A stretch of DNA of 6,798 nt from Nitrospirota bacterium (GTDB lineage Bacteria > Nitrospirota > Nitrospiria > SBBL01 > Manganitrophaceae), in the NCBI GenBank assembly GCA_023248505.1, contig JAHFEM010000103.1, positions 1 to 6,798 of the forward strand, given 5' to 3'. The notes below the pieces were generated by a model. It was not told where the DNA came from. It was given only the letters and a program-made list of their open reading frames with translations, and made no database searches. Shown in pieces: positions 1-4,917 of the stretch (position 1 is the stretch's first letter; every line of letters starts with the position of its first letter). The translations under genes were made by a program, and so were the position numbers.

Positions 1-89
1 TCGGCGTGACAGAAGTTTACGAAAGAAGACAAGCGGGTCGCATCTGTTTGGACGTGATTCGTTTGATCGACATTGGGGGTTGCAGGGCG
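1..89. other. Left edge, no supported gene
   Basis: No gene can be supported here. Forward frame 3 stays open from the window edge to a TAG at 129-131 and frame 2 runs slightly further, so the tail of a plus-strand gene entering from the left is possible. That reading would run through the hairpin at 90-121 and into the end of the minus-strand gene. The short stretch has no recognisable motif, so I leave it uncalled. Confidence 0.3.
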
Positions 90-121
90 CTCTTCCGGGG
101 GAGAGCGCTCCCCCGGAAGAG
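90..121 (-). terminator. Strong 14-bp hairpin after the 288-aa exported-protein gene
   Basis: Bases 90-103 and 108-121 are perfect inverted repeats of 14 bp around the four-base loop AGCG. The hairpin begins six bases past the TAA stop of the minus-strand gene ending at 128, which is where a transcription end or 3' stability element is expected. Neither side carries a T-run, so it is not a textbook intrinsic terminator. It may work with Rho, protect the mRNA end, or separate converging transcripts. A competing 6-bp stem (87-92 with 103-108) overlaps it. Confidence 0.55.
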
Positions 122-127
122 GCAATG

Positions 128-994
128 TTAGAAGACGACTGGGAAGAGGCTTGATTCGTCGAGGTTCGTGGTGACCGGATTATCCGGTTGGGTGTTCAGA
201 CCGGGTGTGGAGAACTCCTCCGGGATCGGAAACGCGCTCCCCTTGAATCCAGCGACGCCGGCGTTAAACGGCTCGCCGTAGACAAACGGCGTGGTGACGT
301 TGAGGGTAAACGGGGTCGAAGAGGGAAGACCCTGCTCTCCCGTCTGTGTCAGCTGCATACCGGTGGTCATGTCGACCGGGCCGGCGAAGGAGAAGACGGT
401 CGAATCGACCCCGGCGATAAAGGAGGGGGCCAGATCGGTTTCCATAAAAGCGACGATCAATCCCCCGGCCGTATTGATCTCCTGAAGGACTTGTTGATCG
501 ATCGAGGCCTTCTGGTTGGCCGGATTGAGGGTGAAGGTGATATGTCCCGCCGCATGGAAGGGATCTCCCGAGGCGGTTCCCAATCCCAGGTCGATGGTCG
601 ACTCGATGATGCCGCTGAGGGTGTTCGGCCCCTCGAAGTCGGGGGCGGTCTGGGGATCGGCGCCCCCTTCGGTGGCGCAGGGAGCGCCGCAGCCGAAGTC
701 GGCCTCGCTCCAGACGATTTTGTTGGGATTCCCGGTGAATGAGCCGGGCATCCCGGTCGCCTTGACGTAATTGTCCAAGGTACAATCCATCACCCCCGCC
801 GTCCGGGCTCCGCAGGTGAGAGCGTTTGCCGACTGCATCACCGTCTGAAGCTGCGCCGGCGTAATGGCAAAGCCGAACTGCGTCGATCCGAGCGTGGTGC
901 TGGTGGTATTGGTCTGGATATTCTGGGCCCAAACAGGTAGAGCCCCCAACAGGACGACGAGCGTGCCGACCGTCCATAGTCGCTTGATGCACAT
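128..994 (-). CDS. Exported protein of unknown function, 288 aa
   Basis: I do not recognise this family. I chose the ATG at 994 over an upstream extension because GGAGGGA lies just before it and translation from it starts directly with a Sec signal peptide: basic residues K4-R5, a hydrophobic core at 8-20, and a probable cleavage after VWA at residue 23. The mature protein (about 265 aa) is rich in Thr, Ser, Gly and Pro and has no further membrane helix. It has four cysteines (C61, C71, C102, C106) that could form two disulfides in the periplasm, and it ends in phenylalanine. A region around 145-185 (HAAGHITFTLNP onward) alternates polar and hydrophobic residues as beta strands do. It is the last gene of the minus-strand series, 89 bases after the stop of the 340-aa exported-protein gene, so the two are probably co-transcribed. 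Role unknown; periplasmic or outer-surface location inferred. Confidence 0.82.
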   Translation of the reverse strand: MCIKRLWTVGTLVVLLGALPVWAQNIQTNTTSTTLGSTQFGFAITPAQLQTVMQSANALTCGARTAGVMDCTLDNYVKATGMPGSFTGNPNKIVWSEADFGCGAPCATEGGADPQTAPDFEGPNTLSGIIESTIDLGLGTASGDPFHAAGHITFTLNPANQKASIDQQVLQEINTAGGLIVAFMETDLAPSFIAGVDSTVFSFAGPVDMTTGMQLTQTGEQGLPSSTPFTLNVTTPFVYGEPFNAGVAGFKGSAFPIPEEFSTPGLNTQPDNPVTTNLDESSLFPVVF

Positions 995-1083
995 AATCCC
1001 TCCGCTGTTTGTAGGGTCCTTGTTGGTCCCTCTTTTGTGTTGCGATCCTCTCCCCGAATGACAGAGAGAAGCTTGTGATCTCA

Positions 1084-2106
1084 TTATTTATCGGCGCTGA
1101 CGATGGGGCAGTTGATCACCACCCCGATCGCCCCCCAGGCGCCGCCGCCGGGGCCGGTGATCAATCCGGCATCGGCCTGCCGGGCGATCTGATAGAAATC
1201 GCCTTGAAGAAAATTGATGCCGAGATCGACCGCGCTCTGAGTCCAAAAGGAGAGGAAAGCGTCCCAGAGAGGGCTGTAGCCGGCGCTCGCCGGAATGACC
1301 TGGACGACGTTCAATGGATCGCCTTCTCCCATTATAGCCGAACTAAGGCCCTGCCGTTGGGAGTTGTCGGCCCCTCTCTGGCCGTTGGCGATCGGAGCGA
1401 TCGGAGATCGGGAGGAGGTGATGTCGTCGCGCCCGACTCCCGGAGACGCGGCGAGCGTGGGGGCATAGGTCGAGCCCTCTAAAGCAGCCACCCCCGGATC
1501 GGAGACGTCAAAAGAGATGTAATGTGTCGGCTTATGGGCGTAGCGCCCCTCGGTCTCGCGGAGGGTGACCCGCCGCTGGATGAAATTAATCGAGACGATC
1601 TTGTCGTGCTCGCCGGTATCGTTCGCCAAATGCGGCGCATTGAGAACCGTTCCATCGGGCAGCTCAATCAAAGGGGTGTAGCCGGCCTCTCCCACCGAGC
1701 CCGGATTTGCCGCCGCCGGGGGAAATCCGGTCGGTCCCGGGGTGACGGAGTGAACGGGGCTGAAATCGACGGTGGCGAGGAATTGGACCAACCCGCCCAC
1801 CACGGTGACCTTTTGTACGGCCGGGGTTCCTTTGGCGTTGGCGAGCTTGGGGGAAAAGTTGACCCCCCGGCGGGCGGCATCCCTCTGGTTGGAGGATTCG
1901 GTAACGACATACCAGACGGTCCGGCCCTCTTTTCTCCCCTCGAAGAGCGGAAGGGTTGCCTCGGTCAAGGCGGGGTTTTCCACAGCGCTCTTCATGAAGA
2001 GAATATGCCGGCTCTGGGCTGCCGCCGGCTCCGTCATCCAGATCAACATGAACATTCCGATCAAGGCAGCCATCATGGCCTGGGTGGCTTGAGTGTTGGG
2101 TCTCAT
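1084..2106 (-). CDS. Exported protein of unknown function, 340 aa
   Basis: The start ATG at 2106 has a near-ideal AGGAGG five bases upstream. Residues 11-30 form a hydrophobic signal sequence ending PAAA|QS, so the product is exported, probably to the periplasm. The mature part opens with a well-ordered domain (about 33-215) holding distinctive segments: PLFEGRKEGRTVWYVVTES at 53-71, a Gly-rich ATVDFSPVHSVTPGP at 111-125, and LNAPHLAND at 155-163. A low-complexity Ser/Pro/Arg stretch follows (about 220-255), then a C-terminal part with GYSPLWDAFLSFWTQ at 276-290 and a Gly-rich end. AGY(T/S)PL occurs twice (141-146 and 275-280). The only cysteine is C333. The conserved-looking N-terminal domain suggests a widespread uncharacterised family, but I cannot name it. 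It lies downstream of the sigma/anti-sigma pair and is preceded by two repeated promoter-like motifs, so it is the best candidate target of that sigma factor. Confidence 0.83.
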   Translation of the reverse strand: MRPNTQATQAMMAALIGMFMLIWMTEPAAAQSRHILFMKSAVENPALTEATLPLFEGRKEGRTVWYVVTESSNQRDAARRGVNFSPKLANAKGTPAVQKVTVVGGLVQFLATVDFSPVHSVTPGPTGFPPAAANPGSVGEAGYTPLIELPDGTVLNAPHLANDTGEHDKIVSINFIQRRVTLRETEGRYAHKPTHYISFDVSDPGVAALEGSTYAPTLAASPGVGRDDITSSRSPIAPIANGQRGADNSQRQGLSSAIMGEGDPLNVVQVIPASAGYSPLWDAFLSFWTQSAVDLGINFLQGDFYQIARQADAGLITGPGGGAWGAIGVVINCPIVSADK

Positions 2107-2157
2107 CGCTTCCTCCTCGGTTGGGTGGGTTTTTAAATATTTCCCTGTCGCCGTATA

Positions 2158-2185
2158 GGTCGCCGAGATCGGTCGATCCTTACAA
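2158..2185 (-). promoter_or_regulatory. ECF-like promoter motif, copy nearest the exported genes
   Basis: On the minus strand this reads TTGTAAGG (2185-2178), 15 bases, then CGACC (2162-2158). The same arrangement with the same spacing occurs at 2236-2263. A -35/-10 pair about 15-16 bases apart is typical of ECF sigma promoters, and an ECF sigma gene lies just upstream. Transcription from here would begin near 2150 and give a leader of about 45 bases before the ATG at 2106. The assignment is inferred from position and repetition. The spacer also contains an extra CGACCGAT, so the exact -10 is uncertain. Confidence 0.45.
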
Positions 2186-2205
2186 ATAAAACAAAAACGG
2201 ATCGA
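2173..2205. repeat. 7-bp inverted repeat in the exported-gene promoter region
   Basis: TCGATCC at 2173-2179 is mirrored by GGATCGA at 2199-2205 across an AT-rich 19-base centre. The left arm overlaps the proposed -35 box. It could be a regulator-binding dyad or a weak leader hairpin, but arms of this size also occur by chance in this GATC-rich segment. Confidence 0.3.
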
Positions 2206-2235
2206 TCTCGCTCGATAAATCGGGAGATTAACATC

Positions 2236-2263
2236 GGTCGAAGAAGCGGTGAAAACCTTACAA
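2236..2263 (-). promoter_or_regulatory. ECF-like promoter motif, copy next to the anti-sigma stop
   Basis: TTGTAAGG (2263-2256), 15 bases, CGACC (2240-2236) on the minus strand, 78 bases upstream of the second copy. It starts 12 bases beyond the anti-sigma stop codon. It may be a second start site for the exported genes, a duplicated binding site for an activator, or a relic of promoter duplication. Confidence 0.4.
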
Positions 2264-2275
2264 GATTTTTAAAAA

Positions 2276-2560
2276 TTATTTTGGGGGCCGAAGGGCTTGT
2301 TTGATACGTTCCTTGGTCTCTTGAGAAAGAGCGCCGGGGGCGTTCTCCCCGACCTTCTCCGGATTACGACCGAGGATGTTTCGGATAAAGCGAAGTTGCT
2401 TCTGATAACGAGAACACCATTTGCAAATAAGGAAATGGAACTGGAGAGAAATCCGCTTTTGAAGCGAGAGCGGTTGTTCCATCGAATTGGAAATTAATTG
2501 GATGACCTCCTTACATGAAGGGGTGTTGCGCGCCAAAAAATTGATGATCCAATTCGGCAT
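2276..2560 (-). CDS. Zinc-binding anti-sigma factor (ZAS type), 94 aa
   Basis: A small soluble protein with the zinc-binding anti-sigma signature: an early cysteine (C16 in TPSCKEV), then H42-x3-C46-x2-C49 (HFLICKWC). In characterised ZAS proteins these residues hold zinc and the fold sequesters the partner sigma factor in the cytoplasm, often releasing it on thiol oxidation or metal stress. No membrane segment is present, so it should be cytoplasmic. The C-terminal LSQETKERIKQAL (78-90) resembles the short helical tail seen in soluble members coded next to ECF factors. Its ATG shares one base with the sigma stop codon (TAATG), which implies translational coupling and roughly matched amounts of the two proteins. 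No intrinsic terminator follows, only AT-rich sequence leading into the promoter-like repeats. What signal it senses is not visible. Confidence 0.85.
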   Translation of the reverse strand: MPNWIINFLARNTPSCKEVIQLISNSMEQPLSLQKRISLQFHFLICKWCSRYQKQLRFIRNILGRNPEKVGENAPGALSQETKERIKQALRPPK

Positions 2561-3213
2561 TATTGCTTATCTTTCTTTCTTCCAAAGAAATGAATTTCCA
2601 GGCACTGTCTCAATTGCATCCGGGCGCGATGCATCAGCACCCAAAGGTTCGAGGCCGAGAGATTTAATGCTTCGCAGACCTGCTCGCCGCTCACGCCGTC
2701 GATTTCTCTCAATGAGAAGACATGCGCCATCCGGGGGGGGAGCTTCGAGAGACATCCATACAAAGCGATCCAGAACTGTTTTCTCTCCAGAAGGATCTCC
2801 GGATCGGCATTCCACTCGCAGGGACCGGTTTCGTCGCGTTTCCAGTGTCCGTTCTCGTCGAATACCCCTTCCATCTCTTCTTCAAATAGGGCTGCATCTT
2901 CAATCAGCGTTTCCCGGCTGATCTTCCGGAAATAATCGATCACCTTATGCTTGAGAATCCCGATAAGCCAACTTCGTTCCGAGGCTTGTCCCAAAAAGCG
3001 ATCCCGTGCTTGGAGGGCGGAGAGGAGGGTCTCCTGGACGGCGTCCTCGGCAAGCTTCGGATCGCGAAGCCGGAGGAGGGCGAATCGATAGAGGGCATCT
3101 CCATGCATCTCGACCCACGTCTCGGGGTCGGATGATGGGGCCGCCTCATTCGGTTTTCGGTTGATTGCGCGCTCGCTGACCAAGGAAGCCTCCCATGGGC
3201 CCGTTTGTAGCAT
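2560..3213 (-). CDS. ECF RNA polymerase sigma factor (sigma-70 family), 217 aa
   Basis: Directs RNA polymerase to a dedicated promoter set. Sigma region 2 spans about 35-98: LRDPKLAEDAVQETLLSAL at 49-67 is the core-binding region 2.2, and WLIGILKHKVIDYFRK at 82-97 the -10-recognising part. A long linker (100-145, acidic, with DPEILLERKQFW at its end) leads to region 4 at about 148-207, whose helix-turn-helix (GVSGEQVCEALNLSASNLWVLMHRAR, 173-198) reads the -35 box. The long linker and the NLWVLMHRAR helix match ECF groups paired with small soluble ZAS anti-sigma factors, and that partner follows directly with a one-base overlap. The start is uncertain: the ATG at 3213 lacks a good ribosome site, whereas an in-frame TTG at 3183 has GGGAGG five bases upstream and would give 207 aa. 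The first 30 residues are poorly conserved in kind, so either is possible. Divergent from the zinc-finger gene. Confidence 0.93.
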   Translation of the reverse strand: MLQTGPWEASLVSERAINRKPNEAAPSSDPETWVEMHGDALYRFALLRLRDPKLAEDAVQETLLSALQARDRFLGQASERSWLIGILKHKVIDYFRKISRETLIEDAALFEEEMEGVFDENGHWKRDETGPCEWNADPEILLERKQFWIALYGCLSKLPPRMAHVFSLREIDGVSGEQVCEALNLSASNLWVLMHRARMQLRQCLEIHFFGRKKDKQ

Positions 3214-3354
3214 GTTTCTGAGAATCTTTGCAAATATTTTTCCTGAGGTAGCGTCCGGCAGGGGTGTAAGCGGGGCTACTTCTAAAATTCCGCTAACCGA
3301 CTATCCTATCCATAATCTCAAATGACATCGACAAGGACAAAGGAGGAGATGAAG
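3214..3354. promoter_or_regulatory. Divergent intergenic region between the sigma and zinc-finger genes
   Basis: This 141-base spacer must carry the promoters of both divergent genes. CATAAT at 3311-3316 could be a plus-strand -10 box for the zinc-finger gene, but no convincing -35 is seen. The TTGTAAGG-N15-CGACC motif found before the exported genes is absent here in either orientation, so there is no sequence sign that the sigma factor drives its own gene. The plus strand ends in AGGAGG at 3341-3346, the ribosome site for the zinc-finger gene. Confidence 0.4.
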
Positions 3355-3561
3355 ATGGCTGAGTGGAAATGTCAGAACTGCGGCAAAGTGTTCCAAACGC
3401 AACAAGACCTGCTCTCCCATGAGCTCGAACATGCCCCCCGTTTTGAGTGCGCGGTCTGCGGAGAGGAATTTAAAACGAAGGAGGAGGCTTACACGCATGA
3501 GGTCGGCAAGCATGGGCGGCCCCCGACCACAGACCCTGTCCCCCTGCCGCGGCGCGGCTGA
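3355..3561 (+). CDS. Small protein with two C2H2 zinc fingers, 68 aa
   Basis: Two consecutive classical C2H2 fingers fill most of the protein: C6-x2-C9-x12-H22-x3-H26 and C32-x2-C35-x12-H48-x4-H53, each with the aromatic residue (F13, F39) expected in the finger core and a hydrophobic position before the first histidine. Each should bind one zinc ion; the pair could contact DNA, RNA or protein. The short linker (APRFE) differs from the eukaryotic TGEKP linker. The C-terminus (54-68) is a Pro/Arg tail. I chose the ATG at 3355 because AGGAGG at 3341-3346 is eight bases away; an in-frame ATG at 3349 is too close to it, and one at 3322 lacks a site. The gene stands alone and divergent from the sigma gene. 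Small C2H2 proteins are much rarer in bacteria than in eukaryotes or archaea. Role unknown; a regulator is plausible. Confidence 0.82.
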   Translation: MAEWKCQNCGKVFQTQQDLLSHELEHAPRFECAVCGEEFKTKEEAYTHEVGKHGRPPTTDPVPLPRRG

Positions 3562-3854
3562 CGGCGCTTCTCGTCCGGATCGAAGGTCGCGTAAAGGTCG
3601 CATAGAGGGGCGGTCTTCCGCGACGCGCCCGCGGGTCCCGCTCTCTTCATTCGCGGCAGTGAGGGCGAGATTTCTCCTCTCGTCACCGAGGGGTTGCGCC
3701 GTCCTTCCCCTTGGATCGACCCTCTTGATGACGGGCCCTCCTTCCTCATAGAATTAAACGAAGAGATGTGAACCGCCATCTCAAGCGCAGTGGATGCCGG
3801 CTTGCGGAATGTTCATCTTTATCATCCTCATCATCCTCGGGGGGGAAGTGGATC
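3562..3854 (+). other. 293-base gap with no convincing gene
   Basis: Open frames cross this gap on both strands, but they begin inside the zinc-finger gene or without ribosome sites, and their products are Arg/Ser/Pro-rich low-complexity sequence. Bases 3686-3693 and 3707-3714 can form an 8-bp stem with one G-U pair (CCGAGGGG / CCCCTTGG, 13-base loop). It has no T-run and is a weak terminator candidate. A nine-base unit ATCATCCTC occurs twice in tandem at 3821-3838, just before the G-run used as ribosome site by the next gene. Confidence 0.4.
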
Positions 3855-4799
3855 ATGAATCTTTATTTTGAGAGAAGAACGACCCTGGGAGAGCTGATCT
3901 ATGCCGGGTGGATGGCGGGGATCATGGCGGGAGTCTTCGGGGTCGTCCTGATTCTTCTGAGGGCGGATGGTGAAGGGGCGTGGGTCCCTTTCGCCCGGAC
4001 CGCCCTTGGGCTCTTCGGCTCGACCGCCACCGCCGGATTTTATGCCGGCGTTCTTTCGGGGATGATGGCCGGAGGGGTCATGGCGATCTTCCTTGCGATG
4101 GCGAGCGCGAGCCGAGGGAGGGAGATGGTCGCGCCGATTCGGATGATCGCCGCAACCGTGTATGGGGAGCAGGCGCTACAGGGGCCCGCGCGTTTTCCGA
4201 TCCTCCTAACCGGGCTGATGATTCACTTTATGACGGCGGCCCTCTTCGGCTTAATCTGGGTGGCCCTTCTCGGAAGGACTTCGTATCCTGCGGCGATCCT
4301 CGGCGGGGCCGTTTACGGCTTGTTCATATGGGCTGTCCAGGAGTATGCGATCTTGCCGGCGATCAATAAACCGCTGGCGCGGAGAATGGATCCCGGTCTC
4401 TTCGCGGCGGCCCATCTTCTTTTTGGCGCCATGCTCGGTTTCTATCCTTTTTTCTTCGAACAGGGGCTCGCCCCCGGCGCGTATATTCCTGCGGTTTGGG
4501 TAGGCCTTTTTGCCCTGTTCGCCATATCGGAAATGGCCGGGATGTTCTTTGCCCTGCTCGGCGGGGATTGGACGATCGGAAGAGGGGTCCGCTGGGGCGT
4601 TTTCTATGGCCTCCTCCTCTGGCTGCTCATTCACGGCGGCCTCTACGCGGTGAATCCCGGTCTGGCGCGCGTTGTGGCGACGCTTCCCTTTGCTCTCTGG
4701 AACATCCTCATCGGAATGGTGATCGGAACCTATCCGGCCTTCTTGGAGCCCCGACCGGAGGAGTCGGTGAAACGGAAAGAATTAAAACGCGCGGCGTAG
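3855..4799 (+). CDS. Multi-pass membrane protein of unknown function, 314 aa
   Basis: An integral inner-membrane protein with about eight hydrophobic helices (roughly 14-35, 62-84, 116-139, 145-169, 181-201, 211-235, 246-265, 277-296) and a basic tail (305-313) that should be cytoplasmic. Two segments resemble each other: 151-202 and 248-298 share the order GxxYGLxxW, then LAR, then GxxxGxYPxFxE, so a two-helix unit seems to have been duplicated. Few charged residues lie inside helices; E163, H187, E226 and H260 are candidates for function. I prefer the ATG at 3855, preceded by a G-rich run, to a GTG at 3768 that would add a Ser-rich, non-conserved-looking 29 residues without a ribosome site. 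It is 118 bases upstream of the VTT-DUF3047 gene on the same strand, so a shared transcript is possible. I cannot assign a transport or enzymatic role. Confidence 0.83.
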   Translation: MNLYFERRTTLGELIYAGWMAGIMAGVFGVVLILLRADGEGAWVPFARTALGLFGSTATAGFYAGVLSGMMAGGVMAIFLAMASASRGREMVAPIRMIAATVYGEQALQGPARFPILLTGLMIHFMTAALFGLIWVALLGRTSYPAAILGGAVYGLFIWAVQEYAILPAINKPLARRMDPGLFAAAHLLFGAMLGFYPFFFEQGLAPGAYIPAVWVGLFALFAISEMAGMFFALLGGDWTIGRGVRWGVFYGLLLWLLIHGGLYAVNPGLARVVATLPFALWNILIGMVIGTYPAFLEPRPEESVKRKELKRAA

Positions 4800-4917
4800 T
4801 TTCCCTCCGCTTCCGAAGAAATCCCCCAACCGGTCCGAATCCCATTCGAAATTTCCCCGCTTTTTGCTCTGGCGCTTCCGGGTTGGATTCGATACAATCA
4901 GCGGGAACAGGAGGGGT
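4800..4917 (+). promoter_or_regulatory. Leader of the VTT-DUF3047 gene with possible -10 box
   Basis: Between the two membrane-protein genes a TACAAT at 4893-4898 resembles a -10 box, but the hexamer 17 bases upstream (TGGCGC) is a poor -35. A 7-bp inverted repeat (CGAATCC at 4836-4842, GGATTCG at 4885-4891) surrounds this region and touches the -10 candidate. The ribosome site AGGAGGGG at 4909-4916 is unusually close to the ATG at 4918. There is no T-run terminator, so read-through from the upstream gene is possible. Confidence 0.3.

Noticed and set aside
188..742. Long plus-strand open frame (184 aa) opposite the 288-aa exported-protein gene
   Set aside because: It is antisense to a gene with a signal peptide and a good ribosome site. 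Its product is Gly/Arg/Asp-rich low-complexity sequence without motifs.
995..1084. N-terminal extension of the 288-aa protein to 1084
   Set aside because: It would bury a textbook signal peptide 30 residues inside the protein and has no better ribosome site; the ATG at 994 with GGAGGGA is clearly preferable.
1522..2136. 204-aa plus-strand open frame
   Set aside because: It is a shadow of the 340-aa exported-protein gene, with composition typical of antisense frames in GC-rich DNA.
3489..3779. 96-aa minus-strand open frame covering the gap after the zinc-finger gene
   Set aside because: It has no ribosome site, its sequence is Arg/Pro/Ser-rich, and it overlaps the end of the zinc-finger gene; no domain is visible.
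3821..3838. Tandem ATCATCCTC repeat as a phase-variation tract
   Set aside because: Only two copies are present and the unit length is a multiple of three, so slippage would not shift a frame; it also lies outside the preferred coding region.
3768..3854. GTG start adding 29 residues to the 314-aa membrane protein
   Set aside because: No ribosome site precedes it, and the added part is a Ser-run produced by a short tandem repeat; the ATG at 3855 leads straight into a normal membrane-protein N-terminus.
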